Shown piece after piece: positions 49,646 to 59,590 of a DNA stretch of 64,000 nt. Position 1 is the first letter of the stretch; every line of letters starts with the position of its first letter. The notes under the pieces were generated by a model. It searched no databases. It saw only the letters and a list, made by a program, of their open reading frames with translations, and was not told where the DNA came from. A program made the position numbers and the translations under genes. The stretch spans positions 1 to 64,000 of the forward strand of contig DATALQ010000018.1 in the NCBI GenBank assembly GCA_036260935.1, read 5' to 3'. The stretch comes from JAEYOM01 sp036260935 (GTDB taxonomy: Bacteria; Bacillota; Clostridia; Acetivibrionales; DTU013).

Positions 49646-52600
49646 ATGAGAAAATTACCGTGGCGCCTGGGGTCATTAGTTTTGGCTATGGTGCTGCTGC
49701 TAAGCGCATTTCCGATAAGCATCCGGGCAGTGGACGAAGAATGGATTGATATCAGCGATTCGATCGGACTGAGTAGCATCGGCAGCAATCTCTCAGGTAA
49801 TTATAGACTGACAGCGGATATTGATCTTCACGGGACCGAATGGAACCCGATTGGGCCATTTTCCGGCAAGCTGGACGGTAACTCAAAGGTAATCAGAAAT
49901 TTTTCAATCAATGACACAAGTGTTTCTAATAAAGGTCTGTTTTCATCCATTGAAGTCTCAGGGCAGATAAGCAATCTGGGAATAGAAAACGCCAATATCA
50001 CTGCAGGAAGTAACACAGGCATCCTAGCGGGGACAAACAGCGGCACAATAAGCCGAAGCTATACGAAAGGTTCGGTCAACGGTTATGAATATGTTGGCGG
50101 CCTTGTCGGTCAAAACTTTGGAACTATTGAAAATTCATTTACTCAGGCAAGCGTCAGCGGCAAGGATTATCTGGGCGGATTGGCAGGGGCTAATTCCGTT
50201 CCCGGCATAGTAAAGACCTCTTATGCCTCAGCCTCCTGTTCACCGTCAGTTTTTAACAATTATATGGAGTTTAATGGGACTCCTGTTGGCAATTATTCAG
50301 CGCCCAATTCAGGCGGGTATATTGATATCCCACATAAAGATGTTTATGTAGGAGACAAATTTACTCTCGAAGCGTGGTTTCAGTGGGACGATGTTGGAAC
50401 AACCGATTGTAATTTTATTATGGGAAAAGGTTATGAGCAGTTTGAGATTCATACAGGTGGTGGATCAGGGGTTAATGGATTGCGGTTCATTCCGATATGG
50501 AATGAAGGTGGAGATTCCTGGATCGATATAAAAAATGTTATACAGCCAGGATGGTTCCATGTGGCGGCGGTTTATGAGTATGATTCCATTCAAAAGCAGG
50601 CTACAGCCCGTTTTTATGTCAACGGAGAGGCTCAGGATCTATGGCGGGGATCTGTTAATTTGGGAAAAGTAGCTACCCTTAACAGAACATTTAACACACT
50701 TGGATATGACAAAAGTACTGGTGCATATGTAAAAAAAGTAAATCCTATCAACATAGGGCGGCGTACAGACGGGTGGTTTTACTTCGACGGAAGAATCGCT
50801 GATGTCAGGTTCTGGAATATAGCAAGGACAGGCGAAGATATAAAAAGAGATAAGGATAAAGTGCTCACCGGAAACGAAACGGGATTGGCAGGCTACTGGA
50901 AGTTGAATGAAGCATCGGGAGACGCCGTTGACAGCAGCACTACCAGCAATAACGGCACGCTTACAGGCGATGTCGTGCGAACAAGTGAAACTGCTGCAAC
51001 CCATAAGGGCGGGCTGATTGGACAGAATACCGGAACTGTTTCCGATTCCTACTATGATTTGGAAGTCTCCGGACAATCGGATGCTGTAGGAACTCCGAAA
51101 TCTACAGATGATATGAAGCTTCAGTCCACCTTTACCAACTGGAATTTCATCAGTATATGGGGGCTGGATTCCGGAATCAATGGCGGATATCCCTATTTGC
51201 TGCCGGAAATCAACACCGCGTCGGTAAATATGACAGCCCCGTCGGCGGGAGCTGTTCCGCAGACTGCAGCCCAAGTGGAAAATACGACATCGAATGCTGA
51301 TTATACCGTTTCCGATGTGGTTTGGAATGAGGCATTGACGGCAGGCAATAGATTCAAGGCAGGCCAGGTATATACGGCAACTGTCACCTTAACCTCAAAG
51401 AACGGCAAAAAGTTCCCGACGGAGGCATTCACACCTACAGTGGCAGGTGCATCTTCTGTTGGAACAACCACCTCGAATGGAATGGGTGTGGGCAATACTG
51501 TAACTTTCACGGTGACCTTCCCGGCAACGGCGGCAAAGACAGTAACCGGCATTCAAATTAAAAATCAGCCGCTCGATTTAATATATACTGAGGGTGAGAG
51601 CCTGAATCTGGCGGGTCTCGAAGTGACACTGACCTATAACGACAGTTCTACAGCAGACGTGGCAGAGGCGGATTTTACTGCCAACGGAATCACAGCAAGC
51701 CCGGCTAATGGCGCAATACTGACTGTGGCAGCCCATGATGGACATGCGGTAACACTTTCGTGTAACGGATATAATGCAATAACAAACAACCTTACGGTAA
51801 CAGTGGAAGCAGCACCGACTTATACAATAGCAGCGATCAGTGACCAGACCATGGCAGCCAAAACAGCAGGGTATGGTTCCGGTACGCAGGAAACTAAGAC
51901 TATCACTGTAACAAGGACCGGTACGGGTGATTTGGCAAATCTGGCAGTATCCTTAAGCGGAGGGGGAAGCAGCAGCTTTGTAGTTACTCAGCCTCTGGCG
52001 GCAGCCTTGAATTCAGAGACACCATCCACCACCTTTACCGTAAAAGCAAAGGACGGGCTTGCAGCAGGCACGTATACCGGAACTGTCACGATATCAGCGG
52101 ACAACATGACCAATGTGACCTTCACTGTAACCCAGGCAGTAAATCCGCTGTCTGCGCCAGCTATTCTATCGGCAGTCGCAGGAAATGAGCATGTTGTTAT
52201 CAATTGGAACAGTGTAGATGAAGCAACAGGATATAAGATATTTTGCAGTAACGCATCCGGTTTATACGGATTAGAACTTGCAACAGTAAGCGGCTCCGTA
52301 AACAGTTTCGATGCGACAGGTCTTACCAACGGTACAACCTATTACTTTGTTGTAAAAGCCAGCAACGGAGAAGTTGACAGCGACAATTCCAACGAAGTGA
52401 GTGCAACCCCGCAAGTAGCAGCGACGGGAGCGCCAGTTCTGCAATCGGCAAATGCGGGGGATGGGCATGTTAATATTAGCTGGAGCGGAGTGGCAGGTTC
52501 AACAGGCTATAAAGTATACGTAAGCACAACTTCAGGATCTTACGCGACGCCTGCTACTACTGTCGCCGGAGCGGTATACAGTTGTGACGTTGCAGGGCTT

Positions 52601-54556
52601 GCCAATGGTACAACCTATTACTTTGCAGTCAAAGCAACTAATCCGGGCGGCGACAGTGCATATTCAAATGAAATCAGTGCAATGCCTCAGGTTTCCGCCC
52701 CATCTGCGCCAACAGGAGTTACTGCGGCCGGAGGAAATGCAAAGGTAACCTTGAATTGGAACAGCGTTACGGGAGCAACAGGATATAAAATTTATCAATC
52801 GACAGCACCGGGCTCATACGGAGCGGCTCTTGCTACAACCGGCTCTGCCTGCACTTATGAAGCTACAGGGCTGACAAACGGAGTAACCTATTACTTCGTT
52901 ATAACGGCATCAAACGCCGGCGGTGACAGTCCGAAATCCGCCGAGGTAAGTTCAATACCCAAAACTGTACCAGGAGCACCGACAAATGTAACGTCGACAG
53001 CCGGTAATGGAGAGGCTTCGGTAAGCTTTACCGCACCGGCCGATAACGGCGGAAGCACGATAACAGGCTACACCGTAACCTCACACCCAGGCAATAAAAC
53101 AGCAACAGGGACATCCGGCCCGATAACTGTAACAGGACTTACCAATGGAACTACATATACCTTTACAGTAACCGCAACCAATACAGCAGGGACAGGCTTA
53201 CCATCTGCGGCATCGAGTGCGGTTACTCCCCATGCACCATCCAACGGCGGAAATGACGACGATACCGGTACAACCATACAACCCACAACCCAGCCTCCAG
53301 CAAATACGGGCGTGGACATCCTGGTCAACGGCAAGACAGAAAATGTGGGAACAGCCACGACCACTACGGAGGGAAACCTGACTGTAACAACAATTACAAT
53401 AGATGATAAGAAGCTGGAGCAAAAGCTGGATGCCGAAGGCAACAATGCGGTAATTACTATCCCGGTCAATACTAAAGCAGACATTGTAGCCGGAGAACTG
53501 AATGGTCAAACAGTAAAAAACATGGAAAATAAACAGGCGGTACTCGAGGTAAAAACTGAAAATGCAACTTATACCCTGCCCGCACAGCAGATAAATATCA
53601 GTACAATATCGGAACAACTCGGAAGCGCTGTAGAGCTTAAGGACATCAAGGTGCAGGTAGAGATTGCAAAGGCTGCCGCTGAGAACGTCCAACTGCTGGA
53701 AAATTCAACAAAGCAGGGTGAATTCTCAATCATAGCTCCACCGGTCGAATTCAGCGTGAAATGTACTTATGGAGGCAAAACTGTTGAGGTTTCAAGCTTC
53801 AATACCTTTGTAGAAAGGACTATAGCAATACCCGACGGCATAGACCCATATAAAATTACCACTGGTGTAATTGTAGACCCGGACGGGACTATAAGACATG
53901 TTCCTACCAGGGTAACGGTCATCAACAGCAAATATTATGCAGTCATCAATAGTCTGACCAACAGCCTTTACTCGGTAGTATGGCATCCGCTGGAATTCAA
54001 GGACGCCGCAAATCACTGGGCTAAGGAAGCCATCAATGACATGGGTTCCAGAATGGTCATCAGCGGAATAAGCAACGGTATGTTTGAACCGGACAAAGAC
54101 ATCACCCGCGCAGAATTTACAGCCGTCATAGTAAGGGCATTGGGACTCAAACCCGGTACAAGTAATAATAAATTCGCCGATGTCAATAGTTCGGACCGGT
54201 ATTGCGACTATATAAAAACCGCGGCAGAGTACAAGATTATATACGGTTACGGCAACGGTAAATTCGGTCCTGATGACATAATAACCCGTGAACAGGCGGC
54301 GACAATGATTGCAAGGGCGATGAATATCACAGGCCTGAAGGCGCAGCTTTCAGACGTAGAAATGGATAGGTTACTTACAAGCTTTGGAGATGCGGCTAAA
54401 TCGGCGGATTATGCCAGAGATAGCATTGCTGTTTGTGTAAAGGCCGGAATTATATCTGGCCGGAACGGCAATCTGATAGCTCCAAAGGAGAATATAACGA
54501 GAGCGGAGGCTGCGGTGTTAGTACAAAGACTATTGCTAAAGTCAAACCTGATATAA
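49646..54556 (+). CDS. Giant multidomain surface protein with C-terminal SLH domains
   Basis: The 1636-residue protein has a signal peptide (MRKLPWRLGSLVLAMVLLLS), GLUG repeats (about 60-195: GGLVGQNFGTIENSF), a LamG/concanavalin-type domain (about 200-445: FTLEAWFQWDD, YFDGRIADVRFWN), a resumed GLUG end (about 450-515), a Big_3-like Ig domain (TGIQIKNQPLDLIYTEGESL), four fibronectin III domains (TGYKIF, TGYKVYV, TGYKIYQ, ITGYTVTS), an unnamed beta domain, and three SLH repeats (HWAKEAINDMG, YCDYIKTAAEY, YARDSIAVCVK). The start is at ATG 49646, eight bases after GGAGG. It is wall-anchored and probably binds polysaccharide or mediates adhesion. Confidence 0.88.
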   Translation: MRKLPWRLGSLVLAMVLLLSAFPISIRAVDEEWIDISDSIGLSSIGSNLSGNYRLTADIDLHGTEWNPIGPFSGKLDGNSKVIRNFSINDTSVSNKGLFSSIEVSGQISNLGIENANITAGSNTGILAGTNSGTISRSYTKGSVNGYEYVGGLVGQNFGTIENSFTQASVSGKDYLGGLAGANSVPGIVKTSYASASCSPSVFNNYMEFNGTPVGNYSAPNSGGYIDIPHKDVYVGDKFTLEAWFQWDDVGTTDCNFIMGKGYEQFEIHTGGGSGVNGLRFIPIWNEGGDSWIDIKNVIQPGWFHVAAVYEYDSIQKQATARFYVNGEAQDLWRGSVNLGKVATLNRTFNTLGYDKSTGAYVKKVNPINIGRRTDGWFYFDGRIADVRFWNIARTGEDIKRDKDKVLTGNETGLAGYWKLNEASGDAVDSSTTSNNGTLTGDVVRTSETAATHKGGLIGQNTGTVSDSYYDLEVSGQSDAVGTPKSTDDMKLQSTFTNWNFISIWGLDSGINGGYPYLLPEINTASVNMTAPSAGAVPQTAAQVENTTSNADYTVSDVVWNEALTAGNRFKAGQVYTATVTLTSKNGKKFPTEAFTPTVAGASSVGTTTSNGMGVGNTVTFTVTFPATAAKTVTGIQIKNQPLDLIYTEGESLNLAGLEVTLTYNDSSTADVAEADFTANGITASPANGAILTVAAHDGHAVTLSCNGYNAITNNLTVTVEAAPTYTIAAISDQTMAAKTAGYGSGTQETKTITVTRTGTGDLANLAVSLSGGGSSSFVVTQPLAAALNSETPSTTFTVKAKDGLAAGTYTGTVTISADNMTNVTFTVTQAVNPLSAPAILSAVAGNEHVVINWNSVDEATGYKIFCSNASGLYGLELATVSGSVNSFDATGLTNGTTYYFVVKASNGEVDSDNSNEVSATPQVAATGAPVLQSANAGDGHVNISWSGVAGSTGYKVYVSTTSGSYATPATTVAGAVYSCDVAGLANGTTYYFAVKATNPGGDSAYSNEISAMPQVSAPSAPTGVTAAGGNAKVTLNWNSVTGATGYKIYQSTAPGSYGAALATTGSACTYEATGLTNGVTYYFVITASNAGGDSPKSAEVSSIPKTVPGAPTNVTSTAGNGEASVSFTAPADNGGSTITGYTVTSHPGNKTATGTSGPITVTGLTNGTTYTFTVTATNTAGTGLPSAASSAVTPHAPSNGGNDDDTGTTIQPTTQPPANTGVDILVNGKTENVGTATTTTEGNLTVTTITIDDKKLEQKLDAEGNNAVITIPVNTKADIVAGELNGQTVKNMENKQAVLEVKTENATYTLPAQQINISTISEQLGSAVELKDIKVQVEIAKAAAENVQLLENSTKQGEFSIIAPPVEFSVKCTYGGKTVEVSSFNTFVERTIAIPDGIDPYKITTGVIVDPDGTIRHVPTRVTVINSKYYAVINSLTNSLYSVVWHPLEFKDAANHWAKEAINDMGSRMVISGISNGMFEPDKDITRAEFTAVIVRALGLKPGTSNNKFADVNSSDRYCDYIKTAAEYKIIYGYGNGKFGPDDIITREQAATMIARAMNITGLKAQLSDVEMDRLLTSFGDAAKSADYARDSIAVCVKAGIISGRNGNLIAPKENITRAEAAVLVQRLLLKSNLI

Positions 54557-54587
54557 ACGGGTAATAAAACAACCTCCTGATTTTTTA

Positions 54588-54613
54588 AGGCTGCAATCCG
54601 CGGATTGCAGCCT
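54588..54613. terminator. Perfect 26-base palindrome after the giant SLH gene
   Basis: AGGCTGCAATCCG (54588-54600) and CGGATTGCAGCCT (54601-54613) are exact inverted arms. A T-run precedes rather than follows the hairpin, so termination on the plus strand is not certain. The space to 54849 holds a possible -10 TATACT near 54760 and no gene. Confidence 0.55.
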
Positions 54614-54816
54614 CAGATATATCGGTAATAACAAATTGTACATATTTCTAGCGGAATAAATCCGTATTCCCAATCTTTCAGGAAGATTGATCATAAGCTA
54701 ACGTTAAAATATTGTTACAAATCCATTTCTGTTCTTGTGCTCCTGATTTAACCAAGTGTATACTTGAGTTATAGATATCTTTCATTACACAGAAGAGAAG
54801 GCCGCCTTTTGACCGG

Positions 54817-54833
54817 CGAAGCCAGGAGCTTCG
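54817..54833 (+). other. Hairpin just before the NlpC/P60 start
   Basis: CGAAGC and GCTTCG pair around CAGGA, seven bases before GAGGGG of the next gene. It could limit access to the ribosome site. I could not match the leader to the c-di-AMP motif often found before such hydrolases. Confidence 0.4.
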
Positions 54834-54848
54834 TCCAGAGGGGAAAAA

Positions 54849-55892
54849 ATGACCGGATTATTGAAATCACTCTTATCCATTTCAATTGTTATCTTTCTAT
54901 TTGTTACCATAACGCCGGCGGTTTTTGCTGAGAGCAATCAAACTGGTGCTGTTTCCGTGGATGTACTGAATCTGAGGCAAAGCCCGACAGTGACTTCAAA
55001 GATTTTGGATCAGCTTTCAAAAGGTATGATGGTGTTGATCACGGAAAAACGGGATGATTGGTACAAGATCACGGTGCATGAAAATGGCAGGAGCTTGACA
55101 GGCTGGGTATTGGGCCAGTATGTTTCCATAAATCAAAAGGACAGTTCTGGTGGAAATCATGATGCTGCATACAACCAGGGGAGCAGCTTTGATATAGAAA
55201 ACAGCAATCCGATCGATCCGGTTGATACGGGGTTGACTGGTGCAGGCCAGGCAGGTACGATTAGTACCATCAACACAAGTATAATCCATACAATCAGTAC
55301 AGATGCAAATAATGTTTCGAGGGTAGGAACAATTAATGCGTATTCTATTAGTGTTATAAGTGCAAGTAAGGTCAATGCAATCAATACAAGTACGATCAGC
55401 GTAATCAGCTTAAACCCGATTAGCTCGAGTCCGGCCGCTGCTACGGATCCAGTGGACGCAAGTTTTGCCGGAGCGGGTTCAACCGGATCAAATCCCGGTA
55501 TCGTACCTAATGTGGATGAATTGGTCCAGTTTGCGAAATCTCTTTTAGGGACACCGTATGTTTATGGGGGTATGTCGCCTGCCGGCTTTGATTGTTCCGG
55601 GTTTACCAGCTATGTATTTGGAGCATTCGGAATAAGGCTGGAACGGGTATCATCAGACCAGGCCAAACAGGGGATAGAGATTTTAAAAGAGAATCTCAAG
55701 CCCGGGGATCTGGTGTTTTTTGATACGAATGGCGGACACAGCGTTATAAACCACACTGGAATATTCATAGGCGATGGGAAATTCATTCATGCTTCCTCCG
55801 GTACATCCCATTGTGTCATCATTTCCGATTTGACAACCGGCTATTATTCCGAAAATTATATCACTGCCCGCTCTATACTCAACACGCCATAG
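54849..55892 (+). CDS. SH3b - NlpC/P60 cell-wall endopeptidase
   Basis: The 347-residue protein has a signal peptide (to about 27), a bacterial SH3 domain (about 33-96: LNLRQSPTVTSKILDQL, GWVLGQYVS), a long Ser/Thr/Ile/Asn-rich linker (about 110-215), and a C-terminal NlpC/P60 domain with the catalytic cysteine in GFDCSGFTSYVF and histidine in INHTGIFIGDGKFIHAS. It cleaves D-Glu-diamino acid links in peptidoglycan stem peptides. The linker is unusual, with repeated INTS/TIS/VIS units. GAGGGG lies five bases before the ATG. A hairpin terminator overlaps its stop codon. Confidence 0.92.
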   Translation: MTGLLKSLLSISIVIFLFVTITPAVFAESNQTGAVSVDVLNLRQSPTVTSKILDQLSKGMMVLITEKRDDWYKITVHENGRSLTGWVLGQYVSINQKDSSGGNHDAAYNQGSSFDIENSNPIDPVDTGLTGAGQAGTISTINTSIIHTISTDANNVSRVGTINAYSISVISASKVNAINTSTISVISLNPISSSPAAATDPVDASFAGAGSTGSNPGIVPNVDELVQFAKSLLGTPYVYGGMSPAGFDCSGFTSYVFGAFGIRLERVSSDQAKQGIEILKENLKPGDLVFFDTNGGHSVINHTGIFIGDGKFIHASSGTSHCVIISDLTTGYYSENYITARSILNTP

Positions 55893-55918
55893 GAGCACTT
55901 AATAAACTTGCTCCTTTC
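55891..55918 (+). terminator. Terminator overlapping the NlpC/P60 stop codon
   Basis: AGGAGCA (55891-55897) pairs with TGCTCCT (55909-55915), followed by a short TTTC run. The first arm begins in the stop codon. Confidence 0.65.
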
Positions 55919-56056
55919 ATTCGTCCTGACTGCAAGTCCGTATCGATAAGGCAAAACTATATTGCATTGGAAAAGAGAAGTTCCTGGATGAGTTCGGAGA
56001 AATAGGAAAGGTACTAGCTGACGAATGCAACTAAAACGGCTTCACGTTGTGCTTGC

Positions 56057-58429
56057 TTAGGAATTATCCAGCGGCGTATTTTCAATAAGCTCCCCGATTT
56101 GGGATTCCTTCAACGGCAGACTGAGATAGTAGCCCTGCAGATAATCGCAGCCGGATTTTGCCAGATAATCCAGCTGTTCCTTAGTCTCAACCCCTTCTGC
56201 CAGGGTTTCTATATTCAGCTTTTGCGCCAGCGAAATGATTGCTTCCGTCAGGCCGTTTTTCTCACTGCTGCGTCCGATTTCCTGAACGAAGGATTTGTCA
56301 ATTTTGAGTAAAGAAATCGGCAGTAGTCTCAGATAGCTCAGCGACGAATATCCGGTGCCAAAATCGTCCATAGCCAGTCCAATGCCGGATTCCTTCAGCT
56401 TCCACAATACGCTGTACGGATCGTGTTCATTTCCAATAAAAACGCTCTCCGTAACCTCCAGATCGAGATTTTTGGGATCAATACCCGAAGAATTTATACA
56501 TTCCATTACTGTCTCATAAAAATGAGGATGCTTGATCTGAACGGCGGAGATATTAACAGACATAATAATTGGGGCATGGTATTCCGTAATGATTTTACTG
56601 CACATCATGCATGCGGTTTTCAGTACCCAGGCGCCAATTGGTACGATAAGCCCGGTCTCCTCTGCGATAGGGATAAATTCCATTGGACTGATTGGGCCCA
56701 ATTCGGAGCTATTCCATCTAAGGAGAGCTTCCAATCCGCGGAGTTTAACTGTATCAGCCGAGTATTGCGGTTGGTAGACAAGTGAAAGCTCCTCATTTTC
56801 CATCGCTTTACGCAGCATGCGTTCCAGTTCGGTTTTACGAAGAAGCTCCGACTTCATGCTTTCCGTAAAGAATTGATAGGTGTTCTTTCCCATTTCCTTG
56901 GACTTGTACATGGCGGTATCTGCGTTTTTCAGCAATTCCTCCACTGTTGTGCCATCTTTGGGGAATACCGAGATTCCGATGCTTACAGTCAGGTTTATGG
57001 TTTTATTTTTTATGTCGAAGGGTTCGTTAAACTGTTCCATTATCTTATCAAGATATGGGGTAATCTCGTCCGTGCTTTCTATATTGGACAGAACGATGGA
57101 AAACTCGTCTCCGCTTAGGCGCGCTATAAAATCATCGTCTCCGATGCCGTTCATAAGCCGCTTTGATGTTGAAACCAGCAGTTCGTTGCCAATGGAGTGC
57201 CCGAGCGTATCATTGATTCTCTTAAAGTTGTCAAGGTCCAAAAAGGCAATTGCAAATTTGGAGGAGGAATGCTCCGATATGGATATGCATTCATTCAGAT
57301 GCTCGATAAAGAGGGCTCTGTTTGCCAGTTGGGTGAGGGAATCGTGATAGGCCATCTCAAGAATGGTGGCCCTGTGTTCGTTGAGTTCATTTAATTGTTC
57401 GTGGAGCTCCTCCTCGGAAGCGCTGATTTCTTCATAGAGCGCTGTTAGTTCCTCGTTTTTGCTTTCAAGGCTTTTGATGATCGGGTTCGATATCTGCCTT
57501 GCCAGGAAATATCCGACGATCGAGGTAATGATCGTGATCAGGACGCCAAACACGATTATGACGGTAGTTAATGATTTGATCGGGGCTTCAAATTCGTTCA
57601 TATTACCGACAATGACGAGCATCCATTTTGTTCTGGCGATCAGGGAACAGGCACCGATCATATCCTGACCGTTTTCCGAGTACCGGACTATGGCAGGCGA
57701 GGATTTCCCGTCATCCTGAATTTTAGTCATAATCTCACGAATTTCGGGATTTTCTACAGGATGACCAATTTTTTTCGTGTCGGGGTGGTAAATGATGTTC
57801 CCGTTTTCATCGATCAGATACGCATAACTGGAATCGGCTCCGTTCAGCTTCATACCCTTCAAATTTACGGCCATGCTGTCCGAACGGATTGCGCTTGCTA
57901 TATACCCCAGGAACTCTCCGTTCTTCGGAGAAAAAACAGGATATGTAGCAACAAAGATCTGTGAGCCTTGAAATCTGGATTGCAGTGTTTCACTGATAAC
58001 GGACGCTTTTGCTGCAACGGTCCTTTTATGATAATTGCGATCGGAAAGAACCATGCCGACTTCCGAGGTATTGTTTGTGGCCAGGCTTATTCCAACGGTA
58101 TTGTTCAGGAATACCCCAATCAGATTTGGTTTGTTCTCGGCGTATTTGATCATTAGTTTGTTCACGGTATCAATCTTATATTGGTTGCTTTGATCTGTCA
58201 GCAGTGCCAGTACATTGGAATCGGATGCCAGGGATGCCTGGAGATTGATTTCCTTCTCAATCAGTTCGGATATCATCTGATTATGGGATTTGGTGAGCTC
58301 GATGGCAGAGTTTTTTATCAGATTGCTGATGATATCGGTAGACCTGCTATAAGAAAATAATCCTGTGATGATAATTACAGCATTGAGAAGAACAATAATC
58401 ATCAAAGTTAGTCTGGATCTGATATTCAT
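56057..58429 (-). CDS. Membrane GGDEF-EAL protein with dCache sensor
   Basis: The start is placed at 58429 (MNIRSRLTLMIIVLL) after GGGGG. The 790-residue protein has a membrane helix (about 7-30), an extracytoplasmic dCache-type sensor to about 280, a second helix (about 285-310), a coiled coil (LESKNEELTALYEEISASEE), a GGDEF domain with SGDEF at about 438, and an EAL domain with GLEALLRW near 566, DDFGTGYSS and AEGVETKEQ. GGDEF makes and EAL breaks cyclic di-GMP. The S in place of the first G is usually tolerated, and the EAL residues look complete, so it may do either. Confidence 0.93.
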   Translation of the reverse strand: MNIRSRLTLMIIVLLNAVIIITGLFSYSRSTDIISNLIKNSAIELTKSHNQMISELIEKEINLQASLASDSNVLALLTDQSNQYKIDTVNKLMIKYAENKPNLIGVFLNNTVGISLATNNTSEVGMVLSDRNYHKRTVAAKASVISETLQSRFQGSQIFVATYPVFSPKNGEFLGYIASAIRSDSMAVNLKGMKLNGADSSYAYLIDENGNIIYHPDTKKIGHPVENPEIREIMTKIQDDGKSSPAIVRYSENGQDMIGACSLIARTKWMLVIVGNMNEFEAPIKSLTTVIIVFGVLITIITSIVGYFLARQISNPIIKSLESKNEELTALYEEISASEEELHEQLNELNEHRATILEMAYHDSLTQLANRALFIEHLNECISISEHSSSKFAIAFLDLDNFKRINDTLGHSIGNELLVSTSKRLMNGIGDDDFIARLSGDEFSIVLSNIESTDEITPYLDKIMEQFNEPFDIKNKTINLTVSIGISVFPKDGTTVEELLKNADTAMYKSKEMGKNTYQFFTESMKSELLRKTELERMLRKAMENEELSLVYQPQYSADTVKLRGLEALLRWNSSELGPISPMEFIPIAEETGLIVPIGAWVLKTACMMCSKIITEYHAPIIMSVNISAVQIKHPHFYETVMECINSSGIDPKNLDLEVTESVFIGNEHDPYSVLWKLKESGIGLAMDDFGTGYSSLSYLRLLPISLLKIDKSFVQEIGRSSEKNGLTEAIISLAQKLNIETLAEGVETKEQLDYLAKSGCDYLQGYYLSLPLKESQIGELIENTPLDNS

Positions 58430-58644
58430 ACAGCCCCCATAGTAATTTAAATAACATAACTGCAAAAAACCACTCGGGATTGAGAAAAAACAATAGATTA
58501 ATTTATTTTAGCAAATTCGACAAGGATTTACAATAAAAAACAAAATATTATCATACGCTCCTATTTCCAGCCATGTTATAACCTTCCTGAAATTGTATAT
58601 AATATCCTATAAAATATATCAATCATGGAAGGTGGGATTTATCA

Positions 58645-59160
58645 ATGTATGAGAATGTTACATACGCCGAGCTTAAGGGGCTCCCGAAAGAGCAGAAAAC
58701 TGAGGCTTTGAAGGAATTGAAGACCCTGTATAAAACTCAGAAGGAGTTGGCGGGGAAACTGGGTGTAAGCCCGAATCTTCTATACAATATGATGGCGAGG
58801 TATGTGAAGGACAGACCTGTCGAAAGTGAAGAGACCGGTGAGCCGGAAGCATTGGAGAAGCCCGGAATGTTGGAGAAGCCCGTAAAGACCAGGCGTCGCT
58901 TACAAAAGCAGACGATAGAACAAACGGTGCAAAAGCAAAGGGCGCCGAAACAGAGAATGCAGAGACAGAAACTGCAGGAACAGGCTTCTGCGGCTCCTGA
59001 GATTTTGACCCTGCCTCCGGAAACAAAGGATGAAACGTTTTCCATATCGATAAAGAAAACGGTATCCGGAGAGGAAGCCCAGGTTTTCCTGAACGGAATT
59101 GGCGTTACTCTTTTAAAGGGTCAGCAATACGCCGTTGAGGTGAAAATTACAGAAAAATAA
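58645..59160 (+). CDS. Helix-turn-helix protein with Gln/Arg-rich linker
   Basis: The 171-residue protein has an N-terminal helical part with a likely helix-turn-helix (TQKELAGKLGVSPNLLYNMMARY), then a Lys/Gln/Glu-rich linker with repeated KQR and EKP units (about 65-120), and a small C-terminal beta part (ISIKKTVSGEEAQVFLNGIG). No named family is recognised. It resembles sporulation or prophage-type small DNA-binding proteins in layout only. AAGGTGGG lies before the ATG and a TATAAT at 58598-58603. It is divergent from the GGDEF-EAL gene. Confidence 0.65.
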   Translation: MYENVTYAELKGLPKEQKTEALKELKTLYKTQKELAGKLGVSPNLLYNMMARYVKDRPVESEETGEPEALEKPGMLEKPVKTRRRLQKQTIEQTVQKQRAPKQRMQRQKLQEQASAAPEILTLPPETKDETFSISIKKTVSGEEAQVFLNGIGVTLLKGQQYAVEVKITEK

Positions 59161-59294
59161 GCGGGAAGTAATCCTTCGGAAAACTGAACAATACCGAGTG
59201 CTTCAGGGAGCCTTTACCGGTTTGCCTCCACGTTAATCACGCCGAGGGAACAAAAGGGAGGATAATGGTCCCTGTTATCGCCCTGCTCGCTTTT

Positions 59295-59303
59295 GAGCGG
59301 GGC
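59295..59303 (-). terminator. 3' arm region of a hairpin after the DUF3006 pseudogene
   Basis: GCCCTGCTC (59280-59288) pairs with GAGCGGGGC (59295-59303) over nine bases. It lies just beyond the pseudogene end on the minus strand and may be its old terminator; there is no clear T-run. The rest of 59161-59310 shows no gene. Confidence 0.4.
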
Positions 59304-59310
59304 AGTTCGG

Positions 59311-59544
59311 CTATTTCCATATATCGTCCGTCATTTTCTTTATGGCCCGCCTCCTTGCGTCCATAGCCGCAGCATCAATTTTGTACTCCCCGGCGCTGAC
59401 GTGCAGGACATCGCCCTCCTAGGCTTCGGGAGGCAATTTGCTGCGCTCTATATTAATCATCTTTTCGTTCTCATCTTCACATACGGTGAAGCTGCCTTCA
59501 AATAATCGGCTGCTATTGCTTTTTTGTCTCCTATCATTTACCAT
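59311..59544 (-). pseudogene. DUF3006 pseudogene
   Basis: Read on the minus strand, the frame gives RLFEGSFTVCEDENEKM, IERSKLPPEA, a TAG stop (59419-59421), then EGDVLHVSAGEYKIDAAAMD and RRRAIKKMTDDIWK before the true end. That is the DUF3006 pattern (DRFEG, LP..AkEGDVL, Y.ID...T..RR..i..lmDdLW) broken by a stop where a lysine codon is expected. The N-terminus also looks damaged: the expected DRFEG reads across two frames, implying a small indel near 59515. DUF3006 genes often sit beside MBL-fold hydrolases, and one follows at 59591 on the other strand. Confidence 0.75.
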
Positions 59545-59590
59545 GAATGTAAGATGGTAAATTACAGTTATTAAGAATTGGGGTGTTTTG

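Noticed and set aside
54614..54848. Cyclic di-AMP (ydaO) riboswitch before the NlpC/P60 gene
   Set aside because: Such hydrolases often carry it, but I could not find its conserved blocks in this leader; only a small hairpin is visible.
59293..59505. 70-codon plus-strand frame before the MBL gene
   Set aside because: It is the antisense of the DUF3006 pseudogene, which explains the conserved pattern better.
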